Positions 10,245 to 21,956 of a DNA stretch of 64,000 nt are shown here, piece after piece. Positions within the stretch are counted from its first letter, which is position 1. The number at the start of each line of letters is the position of its first letter. Origin of the DNA: Iris pallida (Eukaryota; Streptophyta; Magnoliopsida; Asparagales; Iridaceae); contig JANAVB010006998.1 in the NCBI GenBank assembly GCA_029216955.1, positions 3,336,192-3,400,191 of the forward strand. Reading direction: 5' to 3'. The notes under the pieces are model-generated. The model did not search any database, was not told where the DNA came from, and saw only the letters and a program-made list of their open reading frames with translations. A program made the position numbers and the translations under genes.

Positions 10245-11048
10245 TGTTGGGAATGAAACGCGGAAACCTTTCCCCAAACCGGAGAGTACCTGCGAGAGGA
10301 CCGAGCAATACAACGCACGAACCCAAAAACAACCACACAAAATAATCCACGCAGACACAGAGAATTTTGACATGGAAAACCCTTGCGGGAAAAACCACAG
10401 AACGATCGGAGTCCAACCCTGAGAAGCCTCCACTAATGGAATAGAAGAATTACGCCCTCTACAAACTCCTCCCGATCCAAATCGGACCCCCACAACACTC
10501 AGAAGTAAGAACAATGATTATAAGGCTACGAAGAGCGAGAACGACGAGTAGAAATTACCCGAAACACGATCTCCTTCGAAAACGACCTTCAATCCTCCGT
10601 CTTCTCTTCCGAAGTTGTAATGGCACTCTTGCCTCCTTCCTCTCTCTTCTTGTGTGTTACTTGCGATAATGAATTAGGGTTGAGAAAACTCAACTTAACT
10701 CCCCAATCCCGCAACCAACCTGGACCGTTGGATTAGATTCAGTGGTGAAAAGTCACCCTAAAATCCGCTTCAGCCCCCGACGACACAGAGTTCGGCCAGA
10801 ACTCTGTGTCGAGCAAACAGCACCTAACGCCAACATTCTGGAACAGCCAGACCGAGTTCGGCCAGAACTCGGCCTGGGACCGAGTTCGGGCCGAACTCGG
10901 CAGACCCAGTCCAGAACCTCCCTTAGGAGCAGCAGAAGCAGTAGCAACTCCGCGTCGCCTACTTCCCGAGCTTCTTCGACACACGAATGGCGCTCGTCGC
11001 ACTCCGGGGTCTTCTCTACATAGGTTGGGAACCCCACCCACTCCAACA
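10245..11048 (-). repeat. Copia 3' LTR (left)
   Basis: The 804-bp LTR bounded by TG...CA is collinear with 15166-15969. It contains three consecutive hairpins: a 13-bp stem at 10781-10793/10799-10811, an 8-bp stem at 10852-10859/10865-10872, and a near-perfect palindrome at 10880-10900, all built on gagttc/gaactc. The RNase H frame runs into this LTR and stops at 11016. Confidence 0.96.
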
Positions 11049-11471
11049 AATCTCCCCCTTCACAACTATGGGGGAGGATGTCGTCATCCCGACGAACTGC
11101 CTGCAGTACTTAAACTTTTCCCTTGGTAGAATCTTCGTGAACATATCAGTTCCGTTGTCATCTGTATGAACCTTCTCAAGCTCCGCGTCCTTCTTCTCAA
11201 CCACATCCCGTATCCAATGATACCGAGTCTCGATGTGCTTGGACCGGCTATGAAACGTCTGATTCTTCACAAGGTGGATAGCACTCTGACTGTCGTAAAG
11301 TAAAGTATACTGCTCTTGCTTCAGTCCCATTTCCTGCAACAGCTTTTTTATCCACAACAGCTCCTTGCAGGCCTCCGTCGCTGCAATATACTCTGCCTCT
11401 GTCGTCGACAAGGCAACACACTTTTGCAACCGCGACTGCCACGACACCGTTCCTCCTGCAAACATCATCAT
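11016..11471 (-). pseudogene. Copia RNase H part of pol (separate frame)
   Basis: The 151-residue frame carries the copia RNase H core: ALSTTEAEYIA, the LLYDSQSAIHL aspartate motif and KHIETRYHWIRD, ending in the FVGMT-type tail. It continues pol but is in a different frame. The join lies near 11470-11490, where the upstream frame reads YTDADMAGD and then a premature stop. A single missing base there would explain the shift. The frame ends inside the 3' LTR and overlaps the polypurine tract. Confidence 0.9.
11049..11061 (-). promoter_or_regulatory. Copia polypurine tract
   Basis: On the minus strand the sequence reads GAAGGGGGAGATT immediately before the TGTTGGAG start of the 3' LTR. Its position and purine content are those expected of the plus-strand primer. 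Confidence 0.9.
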
Positions 11472-14209
11472 GTAGTCCGAATCGATCGCCTCGTGTCTAC
11501 ATCTCCAGCCATATCAGCATCGGTATACCCAACCAGCTTCGGCTCGTCACCACCAAAGGAAAGTCTCCAACCAGCAGTGCCCTGAAGATATCGTAGAATC
11601 CACTTGACCGCACTCCAATGTACCCTTCCAGGATTTGAAAGATACCTGCTAACCGTACCAACTGCATGAGCAATATCTGGCCTCGTACACACCACAGCAT
11701 ACATAAGGCTCCCCACAGCTGAGGCATATGGAACCCGCTCCATATCTTCCTTTTCGTCCTCGGTAGATGGACACTGCTCCTCAGTGAGCTTAAAGTGAGC
11801 CGCGAGGAAGGAACTCACTTTCTTCGACCCGTCCATCCCAAAATGCTGAAGTACCCGGTGAATGTACTTCATTTGGGACAAGTGTAGCAGCTTGGACTCT
11901 CTCTCTCGGCTGATCTCCATCCCAAGAATAGTCTTCGCTGTTCCCAAATCCTTCATAGAGAAGGCCGTGCCCAGTTGGTGCTTCAACTCCGCTATTCTAG
12001 TGGCATTCCGACCCACTAATAGCATGTCATCTACATAGAGCAACAAAATGATAAAATCATCATCGGCAAAATACCTCACAAATACACAGTGGTCCGACGT
12101 CGTCCGTGCATAACCATGCTCCCCCATAAACGACTCGAACTTCCTGTACCACTGCCTCGGAGCCTGCTTCAGACCATACAAGCTCTTCCTCAACCGGCAG
12201 ACCAAGTGTGACTTGCCCTTCTCACAGAATCCCTCTGGCTGCTCCACGTACAACTCCTCCTCAAGATCACCGTAGAGGAATGCCGTCTTCACGTCCATCT
12301 GCTCGACCTCCAAGTCGAGACTGGCTGCTAATGCTAGCACCACCCGAATAGACGAATGCTTGACGACAGGCGAAAAGATCTCATCATAATCCATGTCTTT
12401 CTGCTGACCGTAGCCTTTGACTACCAGCCTCGCTTTGTATCGAGGGCGAGTAGCATCATCCGTCTGCTTCACTCTGAACACCCATCGATTCTTCAAAGCC
12501 TTCTTGCCCTTTGGCAACCGCACCAGATCATAAGTGGAATTGGTGTGCAAGGAACTCATCTCCTCCTGCATAGCCTCCATCCACTCCTGCCTGTGTTCGT
12601 CTTCTATAGCCTCTGCAAAACTTTCGGGCTCTCCCCCGTCAGTCAATAGCACATACTCATCCGGTGAGTATCTCGTAGATGGTCGACGATCTCTGTCACT
12701 CCTCCTCAAAGGAACCACTGGTGCTGGCTGTATACCGACAGCCTCCTCCGCTTCAGGAACTACCTCTCCGGCATGCTCATCCTCCTGAGGGACACCCTGA
12801 CCACCATCAGCAGGCTGATGATCAAGGTTGGGAGATACTCCATGTACTGGCTCCCCCATAACTGGATCCTCTGCGATGTCCTCTGGAAACTGCTCGAAGC
12901 AAAATAACTCTAACTCAGGCAATTCCTCAGTCTCAGAAGGCGTCTCGGAATCCTGAGTGTTGGTCATGGTCTGATCCTCGACGAACACCACGTCCCTGCT
13001 TCTGTAGAGCTTTCCTTCCACTGGGTCGTAGAGTCTATAGCCAAACTCATCCCGACCGTAGCCGACAAAGACGCATCGTCTCGTCTTCAGCTCAAGTTTG
13101 GTCCTCTCGTCCTTCGGTACATGCACGAAGGCCTTACAACCAAACGCCTGCAGGTGATTGTATGACGGCTCTTTGCCGTACCATACTTTGTCAGGCACAT
13201 CACCCTGCAAAGGAGTACTAGGAGACAGATTAATAACATAAGCAGCTGTGAGAAGAGCCTCACCCCAATAACTGCCCGACAAGTTTGCTTCTGACAGCAA
13301 ACACCGCACCCTCTCCATCAGTGTCCTGTTCATGCGCTCCACTACACCATTGAGCTGAGGTGTCTTTGGCGGAGTCTTCTGGTGTCGTATCCCTTGCTCT
13401 CTGTAATACGCATCAAAGGGACCGATGTATTCGCCGCCATTGTCGGACCGAACACACAACAACTTCTTGCCCGTCTCCCTTTCAACAGAGGCCTGAAACT
13501 CCTTGAAAGTAGGCAGCACCTGATCCTTGGTCTTTAAGGCATAGACCCAAACCTTCCTGGAACAGTCATCAATAAAGGTTACAAAGTAAGAAGCACCACC
13601 AAGAGATTTTACCTTCATAGGACCGCAGACATCCGAGTGAATCAACTCGAGCAACGCCGGCTTCCTCGAACTTGGGTGACTTTGGAAAGACATCCTATTT
13701 TGCTTCCCAGCTAAACAGTGCGTGCACTTCTCCAACTTTGTAGACTTGAGCCCCGGAATCACCTTCCTGTTCACCAAGTAGCTCATTCCCTTCTCGCTGA
13801 TATGGCCGAGCTGTCTGTGCCACAACTCGGTAGACGCATCACTGACTGCGTTCACCTCCTGTGCCCCCTCTGTGCTCCCCTCCATATAGTAGAGACCGGA
13901 CTTCTTGCTTCCTCTGGCAATCACCATCGAACCTCTGGAAAGCTTCCATTGACTGTTTCCGAAGAGACTGAAGAATCCCTCGTCATCCAACCTTCCAACC
14001 GACACCAGGTTGAAACGGATATCAGGGACATGACGAACATCCTTGAGAACAAGAACCGCACCCGTCTTCGTTCTCAAATGCACATCTCCAACGGCAACCG
14101 CCTTCGACACATCTCCGTTGTCCATCTTCAATACGCCACAGTCGTCTGTCGTATAAGTGGCAAACAGTGCCCTGTTGTGAGATACATGTGCTGAAGCCCC
14201 TGAGTCCAC
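11468..14209 (-). CDS. Copia pol: protease, integrase, reverse transcriptase
   Basis: The 913-residue frame begins at the protease active site (DSGASAH, residues 2-8). The GAG-pre-integrase zinc finger has H131, H136, C162 and C165. The integrase core shows D193, D256 and E291 with D-to-E spacing of 35, and it has the NGVVERMNR motif. RT starts near residue 558 (NSTYDLVRLPKGK), contains MDVKTAFLYGDLEEELYVEQP and has an intact catalytic YVDD at 725-728. The last part is the first RNase H aspartate (GYTDADMAGD), after which the frame breaks. The overall pattern is closest to the TNT1-94 polyprotein type. The open frame extends a little upstream of the first ATG to near 14245, overlapping gag in another frame. 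Confidence 0.95.
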   Translation of the reverse strand: MDSGASAHVSHNRALFATYTTDDCGVLKMDNGDVSKAVAVGDVHLRTKTGAVLVLKDVRHVPDIRFNLVSVGRLDDEGFFSLFGNSQWKLSRGSMVIARGSKKSGLYYMEGSTEGAQEVNAVSDASTELWHRQLGHISEKGMSYLVNRKVIPGLKSTKLEKCTHCLAGKQNRMSFQSHPSSRKPALLELIHSDVCGPMKVKSLGGASYFVTFIDDCSRKVWVYALKTKDQVLPTFKEFQASVERETGKKLLCVRSDNGGEYIGPFDAYYREQGIRHQKTPPKTPQLNGVVERMNRTLMERVRCLLSEANLSGSYWGEALLTAAYVINLSPSTPLQGDVPDKVWYGKEPSYNHLQAFGCKAFVHVPKDERTKLELKTRRCVFVGYGRDEFGYRLYDPVEGKLYRSRDVVFVEDQTMTNTQDSETPSETEELPELELFCFEQFPEDIAEDPVMGEPVHGVSPNLDHQPADGGQGVPQEDEHAGEVVPEAEEAVGIQPAPVVPLRRSDRDRRPSTRYSPDEYVLLTDGGEPESFAEAIEDEHRQEWMEAMQEEMSSLHTNSTYDLVRLPKGKKALKNRWVFRVKQTDDATRPRYKARLVVKGYGQQKDMDYDEIFSPVVKHSSIRVVLALAASLDLEVEQMDVKTAFLYGDLEEELYVEQPEGFCEKGKSHLVCRLRKSLYGLKQAPRQWYRKFESFMGEHGYARTTSDHCVFVRYFADDDFIILLLYVDDMLLVGRNATRIAELKHQLGTAFSMKDLGTAKTILGMEISRERESKLLHLSQMKYIHRVLQHFGMDGSKKVSSFLAAHFKLTEEQCPSTEDEKEDMERVPYASAVGSLMYAVVCTRPDIAHAVGTVSRYLSNPGRVHWSAVKWILRYLQGTAGWRLSFGGDEPKLVGYTDADMAGDVDTRRSIRTT

Positions 14210-15093
14210 CAGCCAAGAATTGTCATCACAGGTGAGATAGTAATGACCTCATCACCTACGACGATCACATTGCCTCCATGCACCGAGGCCGCCGCTGTAG
14301 TGTTCTCTTCTTGCTTCCCCTTGTCGCCCTTCTTCTCTCTCTTCCAAGCAAAACAATTCAGCTTGATGTGGCCCTTCTTACCGCAATGGTAACACTCTGA
14401 GTCCTCGTAACGACCCTTGGACTTCCGTCTGCTCTTGTCTCTGCCACCACCTGGACCCTTGCTTTTGCCCCTTCCGCGGCTCTCTGAAACAAGTGCCTCT
14501 GAGTGGTGGGATGTGGATGAAGTGCCCTGAGAACGTCTCCGCATCTCTTCATTCAATACCCCGCTCTTGGCAAACTCCAGACTGACCACGCCCTCTGGAG
14601 CAGAAGAGATCATAGATACTCGTACGGTCTCCCACGAGTCTGGCAAAGTACACAGCAGCCATAGTCCCTGAACTTCGTCGTCGAATTTGACTCCCATAGA
14701 AGATAGCTGGTCAACCACGCCCTGGAACTCACTCAAGTGATCCAAAATAGACGCCCCATCCTTGTATCGCAGACCCATCATCGTTCGGATCAGGAACAAC
14801 TTGTTTACCCCGGTCTTCTTCGCATACAAGGATTCCAGCTTATCCCACAACGTCTTCGCGTACTCAATATTGGCAACGTGGTTGTACATGTTCTCATCAA
14901 CAAACTGCCGTATGTACCCACACACCTGTATATGCTCGAATGTCCAGTCCTCCTCGGATTTATCACTGGGCCTCTTGGATGCAAACACGGGTAGATGCAG
15001 CTTCTTGACAAACAGCAAATCTTTCATCTTGCTCCGCCAATAATGATAGTTTGTGCCATTAAGGTTCACCATGCGCACCGGCTTCGCATCCAT
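14128..15093 (-). CDS. Copia gag with CCHC zinc knuckle
   Basis: The 321-residue frame starts about 70 nt inside the 5' LTR edge (MDAKPVRMVNLNGTNYHYW). Residues 10-180 match the UBN2/DUF4219 type gag of TNT1-like elements (LWDKLESLYAKK, LDHLSEFQGVVDQL, LLCTLPDSWETVRVS). The basic linker KSKGPGGGRDKSRRKSKGR leads to a CX2CX4HX4C knuckle at C234, C237, H242 and C247. Residues after about 280 are out-of-frame: the protease sequence continues in the neighbouring frame from about 14240. Copia gag and pol normally share one frame, so this is either a recent indel or, less likely, a recoding site. Confidence 0.92.
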   Translation of the reverse strand: MDAKPVRMVNLNGTNYHYWRSKMKDLLFVKKLHLPVFASKRPSDKSEEDWTFEHIQVCGYIRQFVDENMYNHVANIEYAKTLWDKLESLYAKKTGVNKLFLIRTMMGLRYKDGASILDHLSEFQGVVDQLSSMGVKFDDEVQGLWLLCTLPDSWETVRVSMISSAPEGVVSLEFAKSGVLNEEMRRRSQGTSSTSHHSEALVSESRGRGKSKGPGGGRDKSRRKSKGRYEDSECYHCGKKGHIKLNCFAWKREKKGDKGKQEENTTAAASVHGGNVIVVGDEVITISPVMTILGWWTQGLQHMYLTTGHCLPLIRQTTVAY

Positions 15094-15144
15094 CTCTCCT
15101 CTCTGGCTTCTCTGTCAACTACTGACACTCCTTCTGAATTCCAG

Positions 15145-15162
15145 AACCTGGCTCTGATACCA
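15145..15162 (-). promoter_or_regulatory. Copia primer-binding site, initiator tRNA-Met
   Basis: On the minus strand the sequence is TGGTATCAGAGCCAGGTT, starting three bases inside the 5' LTR edge. TGGTATCAGAGC is the standard complement of the 3' end of plant initiator tRNA-Met. Its place beside the right LTR fixes the element's direction. Confidence 0.93.
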
Positions 15163-15165
15163 CTC

Positions 15166-15969
15166 TGTTGGGAAAGAAACGCGGAAACCTTTTCCCAAAC
15201 CGGAGAGTACCTGCGAGAGGACCGAGCAATACAACGCACGAACCCAAAAACAACCACACAAAACAATCCACGCAGACACAGAGAATTTTGACGTGGAAAA
15301 CCCTTGCGGAAAAAACCACGGGACGATCGGAGTCCAACCCTGAGAAGCCTCCACTAATGGAATAGAAGAATTACACCCTCTACAAACTCCTCCAGATCCA
15401 AATCGGATCCCCATAACACTCAGAAGTAAGAATAATGATTACAAGGCTACGAAGAGCGAGAACGACAGGTAGAAATTACCCGAAACACGATCTCCTTCGA
15501 AAACGACCTTCAATCCTTCGTCTTCTCTTCCGAAGTTGTAATGGCACTCTTGCCTTCTTTCTCTCTCTTCTTGTGTGTTACTTGCGATAATGAATTAGGG
15601 TTGAGAAAACTCAACTTAACTCCCCAATCCCGCAACCAACCTAGACCGTTGGATTAGATCCAGTGGTGAAAAGTCACCCTAAAATCCGCTTCAGCCCCCG
15701 ACGACACAGAGTTCGGCCAGAACTCTGTGTCGAGCAAACAGCACCTAACGCCAACATTCTGGAACAGCCAGACCGAGTTCGGCTAGAACTCGGCCTGGGA
15801 CCGAGTTCGGGCCGAACTCGGCAGACCCAGTCCAGAACCTCCCTTAGGAGCAGCAGCAGCAGTAGCAATTCTGCGTCGCCTACTTCCCGAGCTTCTTCGA
15901 CACACGAATGGCGCTCCTCGCACTCCGGGGTCTTCTCCATATAGGTTGGGAACCCCACCCACTCCAACA
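15166..15969 (-). repeat. Copia 5' LTR (right)
   Basis: Same 804-bp length as the left LTR, with TG...CA ends and AGCCT immediately outside. The 13-bp-stem hairpin recurs at 15702-15732; the second hairpin carries one substitution (ggcta for ggcca in the loop). As the 5' LTR of a minus-strand element, it is where the promoter would lie. Confidence 0.96.
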
Positions 15970-15974
15970 AGCCT

Positions 15975-18292
15975 TTCGACCTGTACCCAAAATAATCTCA
16001 ACTTTTAAAACTTTAGAATTATTGGAATTTGCAATATCACTAAACTATTTTATTTTGACTAAATTCAAAAGAATTATAATGTCACAGATTATATGCAAAC
16101 CAATGTTTGTCTAACATAATTTAAATATTATGACATAACAATATTGTGATTTCTTTATCTGACTAGAAATTCTAATATTGTGACTATATGGTCAGCTAAG
16201 ATTCATGCAAACCGACAAAGTCTCAAAAATATCGTATAACATCATTTTAATACAATAATGAAAAATACCATAATCATTTCTAAACGATCAGGACTTTTTA
16301 ATAATAATACAAAAGATATGTTATTTTTATACATTATTTAGAGAGAGTTTCATTATTCTCGCTAAACATCCAATAATATCAGAAAGATAGAGCAAAGAAC
16401 TTTTATTTTATGTACCTTCACCTTAGCATGTTTGCGACTTTTCTAATAGGTCACAATCTCTAATGCTTCTGCCTAACATTACAAAGATCTTGTTAATAAT
16501 AAGTGAGTACAAAAATAATTTTGTATTACCGTCACCGTAAATATTTTGCTCCTTTCTAAAAGTTAAAAGTATTTCTAGTAATCTTGTCTTCATGAAAATA
16601 AAAGATAGTTTATACATATTAGCAAGAAATATTACTGAAATGATGTACAAACTTGTTCATTCTTGTACAATAATGCATTTTGCACAATTTCAATCATGCA
16701 GTATTTTGAAGATAACATGTCTTACATTTGACAAAATGTCAATGATGTATTGTGTTAAACTAGTGGACTAAGAAATGAAAGCTTTTCATGTTTGTACAAT
16801 GTTCTACTTAACAGTAAAGTCTAACCAAATATCCATCAAGGGTAGGATGTTGAGTTTAATGTACTATAATTCCTTCTCCTATTTCTCCATTCGTCAATCA
16901 ATTTCACGCTTAGTATTCTAACATGAAGAGGTTTCATGGTTGTTATTAAATCATTGAATGCTCAACCAGGTGGAGAATTGAAGGCACTCAATTTGTAACT
17001 GTTTAGCACATTTGAAAAATCCAAAACATTCAACATTCAAGAGGTAGCCATTGGCTAATGTATATAACATTAAAAAAATTATGTGCTTAAGAGTTATACT
17101 TATAAAAGATGGCATCGATGGCATAATGACTTCTTTTAAAGTTTTTTCACAATCAATATTGCTGTGTTAGATAGATGCTCCTACAAGGGTATGTTGCATC
17201 ACAAGGTACTAAGTAACAAAGAATAAGTGAACATTAGGTATCCCAGGAAACAACCACAAAATAATATTGATAATAATGTTCACTCAATAAAATGAAAAAA
17301 AAGCATCACATAAATGTTATGCAAAAGCAAATCGGATGTATATTGATACTTGATTCTAGATCAGAATACTAAACACACTATATATGTTTCTAAATGAATT
17401 CAAACTAAATTACTCATGCATTAGAATGTTTATCACAACTAGATTGTTGATGAAGTAAAATTTTTTTTCCATTTCATCTATACACCTATTGCTAAATACC
17501 GTTGTAAATGAGATAAATTGGTTCTTAAAGAAATAAAACAATTTTCAGAAATTGTTTCTCAATGAAATAAATACAATTTTTCACCAAATAGAATATTCTA
17601 TTTATTTGTTGTAGTTGCAATATGTAAATTGTTTTCAAGAGAGACATATAATATCAAAAATAGAATAATTGGAACCAAAGCAAAATATTTCTTTAATCAA
17701 AGTAAATATTTAACATAAATGTTTCTCTCCTATCATTTTACATCAATTAGTGTTAAACCACATAAACAAATTGTTAAAACAAAAATCAGCACACTAACAG
17801 AATATTTGTGTGACAATTTTTTATATTTACACTATATACAATATGAGACATACTAGTAAGTATACAACAATATTTAATAATGTCACAATATGTAAAAACT
17901 ACTAGTTTGAAATAACATGTATCAGAAATTGTTAACTAAAGTTTCTAATAGAACAAAGAACAATTATTTCATTTGTATGCAAGACTAGGAAAATGCATCA
18001 TGACACCCCATATTTAGTATAATAATTTCTAGCCACATGGGATAGTGAATTGTAACAAGTAAGGTATCTTTATGTTGTTCGATTCGTAAGTATTGTGAGA
18101 TCTTGAAGAGGGTAAGCTTGTTACCAAATTAGCTCTGGTTGTACCAATCGCTTTAATCCAAAGGAAAAAAAGAAAAGAAAAAAAGGATATAGTCGCCTGA
18201 GAAACTAAGTGAAGATCAGGTTAACCCAACAACGGATTGAACTTCTCCGTTGAAATATAGTTGTTTCATATGCTCCAAATTTATAGTTAACA
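15975..18292. other. AT-rich intergenic DNA, no gene recognised
   Basis: More than 2 kb of A/T-rich sequence with only short frames and no recognisable domain, repeat array or transposon terminus. No RNA gene was seen. Confidence 0.6.
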
Positions 18293-18297
18293 TATAT

Positions 18298-19384
18298 TGT
18301 AGGACCGTTGAGCACCTCTAGAGGGGGATGAATAGAGTGAGTGCGAGTACAGCAGAAAATAATCACCAATTTAAAAATTAAACAGATAACTATGACAGTA
18401 AATAAGAGACAGTAAATAAATATAGCAAGAGATAGAGAGATCAAACTCAGTGACACAGCGATGTATACCGGTATCCCTCTGAAAGAACTAATCCAGTCTC
18501 GAGTACTCTTGCTCGATGTCCACTAAGGCACAAGCTAATTTAGAGCTTGCAGTCTCTTACAATACCGTGCTTGGTGACAAGTGCACGACCAACTTCACAA
18601 CACCGTGCTTGGTGACGAGCGCACGACCGGCTCCACAATAGAGATAATTTTTGTACTTTGAACAACCTCTTTACAACTCTTGAGAACCAAAAGACTCTAG
18701 ATCAAAATAGTTATTACTGGCTTTTGGCTAAGAGGAGTGTAGTTGTGATATGAAAACTTTTGATCGGGTGAAAAAACATATTGAATATAGAAGAGAAGAT
18801 GAAGAATGAATGAATGATTTGGAATAAAAAATTCTCTTCTATTTATAGGTGTTTTCTAGGACCGAACTCGGACAGAGTTTTGGCAGAGTTCTGATGCAAA
18901 GATTTTGCATAGGAACGTTGCATGCCGATTTGGAGGCAATAAATATTTGAATTTAAACAGACCGAACTCGGGCAGAGTTTGGACAGAACTCGGTTTGAGT
19001 TCTGTCTAGGAAAAATGTTAAACATTTGTAAAAAGTTGTTGCAGAATGGAATAGAACTTTTTGGTAGATGGAATAAGGATAGGTAGGCTGTATAGAAAAG
19101 TGGACTAAGTTTAACCTAAGCTAGTATTACCTTGTCGATCTTACAATTTATATCCTAGACTCAATAAAGATAAAATACGTAATAAATTATAAAATGACTC
19201 GGACTGGATTCCAATGAAAGTAAGCTTTAGACTGATGATTTACGTGCTTGATGATGCAGTAGTACGCTTGTTGATATTGATTTCACAAGTCCTGAAATGG
19301 TTAGCAGCAGTTCGTATATTTTGTGTATTGACTTAAGTTCATGTCGATTATTAAAATCGGATGTGACCATGGAATGGGCCAACA
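18298..19384 (+). mobile_element. Putative solo LTR, copia-like
   Basis: The segment begins TGTAGGACC with the agagggggatgaatag block often seen at the start of plant LTRs, and ends GGGCCAACA. A 5-bp duplication, tatat, flanks it at 18293-18297 and 19385-19389, though that string is of low complexity. It holds a 38-bp tandem duplication (18559-18634) and a TATA-like ctatttatag near 18838, which suggests plus-strand orientation. Two accgaactcgg motifs lie at 18851-18861 and 18960-18970. There is no coding content. Confidence 0.5.
18559..18634. repeat. 38-bp tandem duplication
   Basis: Two head-to-tail units, 18559-18596 and 18597-18634, share ccgtgcttggtgac and gcacgacc and differ at a few transition-type positions. 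It lies inside the putative solo LTR. Confidence 0.9.
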
Positions 19385-19389
19385 TATAT

Positions 19390-21264
19390 GCTAATAACAA
19401 ATCATCATAAGATGTCACGGAAAGGATTATATAAAGCGCTCAAATATCAAATAATTATTTAATTTTAATTTCTAACAAAATCTATATGCATTATGCAACT
19501 ACTTGAGTCATTACAAATTACAACGTACTAATAGCTTTTAAAAATTAAAACTCGTAAGTTGAAGTCATGGAGGGCTATTGTTTTTCTTTTCAAATTGGAA
19601 GACTAAACAAGAAGAATGAAGACAACTTTAGGAGTTTGAACACAGAGAAATATAACATTCAATATTGTCAAGAACATTACAATTATTAAGAGGAATTTTT
19701 TTTCTTTTTCTTTTTCTTACACCATCATACTCTAGAACATAATCATACTCCAGTATATTACATGATAGAAGAGGGGCAGATTCCTTACCATCCAATATCA
19801 ACTTAGAACTTAAAAATCATAGGCAAATAAGTGCATAACTGTCAACCAGTAAACCTATGAGTTTATAAATACCATACAAAAGAATATTATAACATTCTTC
19901 GTAGCTACTACCTGTCAGGAAGAAGAAATTCATCCTTAAAATGACTAGATTTTTCTTGCTCTGTCATATTATACAAGCTAGATTTAAGAAAGTAAAATTT
20001 TATTTCATATAAAAATAAATGTAGAACAAAAGAAAATAATAAACTATAATCAAAGACTACTGATACCCCTTAAACTAGGGAGCACAGACATATATCATGT
20101 CAACATATAACAGACACAAAATAATCCAAAAGCAACACTAGGACACGTGCACAATCAATACAGTACTGTTGACTCCGTTATCATGTCATGAGATATCATG
20201 TTGTCGGTTTAATAATTAAAAAAATCTAGATCAGAAATATAGCTTTGTGTCTACACTCTAAAGATATAGTGGTCACGGAATAAGTGTTCAGATAGCAAGA
20301 TAAGTGGTTGTGTAGACTATATTGGTCCAGGTGCAACAAACTCACAAATGTTTGATATCTGGTATAGCTACTACTGCGGATCATGATTGTAAATTCTATA
20401 TAGTCCACCATCCATTGTCTCCAAGTCAAATGATGTACCTGTCGATTTTAACTTATGCATCAAGGTCCAGACTTGGACGTTCTTATATTTGCAATTGGGA
20501 TAATACACAGGGACATAAAAGATGACAAAGACTTGTATTCAAAACATTGGAGTTGTTGGTTTCTACTAGAACTCCAACTACGAAGCAAAGTTTTCATTTT
20601 TTCAAATATATTATCTGTAAATATGCAAATTTGGCATTTCCGACGAAGAAGCAAAAAAAAATCTATCAGAATAAATATATTCTGCTAGACAAAAAATTAT
20701 TAGACACAGGAGGAAAAAATATATAACGTCATTTTTTAACAGTATCTAAAATTGCATGCATTAAAATTTATAAATATTAAACAAGACATAAAATAATCAC
20801 ATGATTAACTCTTAGACTATTGTAAATATTTGCTTTTCTCATTTAATAATTAGTAAACAAAATAAACAAAATTAAAGGTTACCGACCTCAATGGAAGTTG
20901 CGCACGAAGCACTGTCCTAAGAGTTAATCCGGGTCTATGTGTAGACTTTTTTGAATGCTCCTAGTAGTAAAATCCCTGCTGGTATCCCGTCATCACACAC
21001 AACTCGGGAAGATTGACAGGAACCTAGATTTGCCCAGAAGATAGAATAAAAAATGGAGGAACGAAATGGAGCAAAACTTTTATGGTTTTTAGTGGAAGAA
21101 GAAGACCAAATTCTTGACACTTTTTTAAACAACGAAGACCTATAAGAATATATTGACTGCCTAATAACAATAGGTTTTAATAGAAATCAATAGGATTTAA
21201 TATATATAAAAACCATCTAATAAATAACCAAATAAAAATAGCTATTAAGGCATTGATTAGAAAA
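19390..21264. other. AT-rich intergenic DNA, no gene recognised
   Basis: No domain-bearing frame, transposon end or array could be supported. Frames of 65-77 codons near 20226-20688 overlap on both strands and have no recognisable content. Confidence 0.6.
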
Positions 21265-21956
21265 TAATGTGTAATGCCCCAGAACCAGAATACTGGAGAG
21301 CGGAGGCGTACATAGCCAGCTGCGTATATTGAAGTACAACCTACCTCGCTATACGATCACGGCTGTCTAGATATAGGAGGGTTTAACTACAAGCCATCAG
21401 TCTCCTATGGTAGCCTATTATCGCAATCTCAAGCAAGTAATAACAGTTACAAGATGTCAGAGCACCAAATATACAATAGTGAGACGTCCCATACATTACA
21501 TATTCGGATAATCTTGAAGCTAGTCGTACAAAATGCCAAGACTAGCTAGAGTTTTAGTCATACATGATCAACCCTAGGATTTGTCAATCATGTTACAGTC
21601 CGTAGGCAGACAGTAAATAAAGGTGCAATACGAGCTAAACACGTGCTCGTCGGCTAAATGCCTCAAAAGAATATTTTTACAATAAAGTAAAAGAACAAAA
21701 GAAACCCACTCGTTGCCAGGGTTACGGCTGGTGGTCACCATCTGGCTGGAAGATAGGTAGATCCCCTGGAGCTGCTCCGATATATGGCCATACAAAACTA
21801 GCTCGGTCAGACCCCAGAAAGAGCAAGTGCCACAAATGAGACTTCACTTAGGAACTAAAACTAGCATATAGTAAATGAATATTAAAGATAATTATAAAAG
21901 AAACTGATAATAACGGGGCAACAATAGAGAATTGAGTACGAAGAAACTATTTAAGT

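Larger units (their letters stand above)
10240..15974 (-). mobile_element. Complete Ty1/copia retrotransposon (TNT1/Tork-like)
   Basis: Two 804-bp LTRs (10245-11048 and 15166-15969) start TGTTGGGAA and end CCAACA, and are flanked by the 5-bp duplication AGCCT (10240-10244 and 15970-15974). The internal region is read on the minus strand: primer-binding site next to the right LTR, then gag, protease, integrase, RT, RNase H and a polypurine tract next to the left LTR. By eye the LTRs differ at about 28 of 804 positions (near 3.5%), so insertion is moderately recent. Every domain is present with its catalytic residues; the only coding defects I saw are two frame changes, near 14240 and near 11480. 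Confidence 0.96.

Noticed and set aside
10073..10514. Frames of 87-105 codons at the left edge of the copia element
   Set aside because: They cross the LTR boundary and similar ones recur in the right LTR (15066-15414), so they are LTR sequence.
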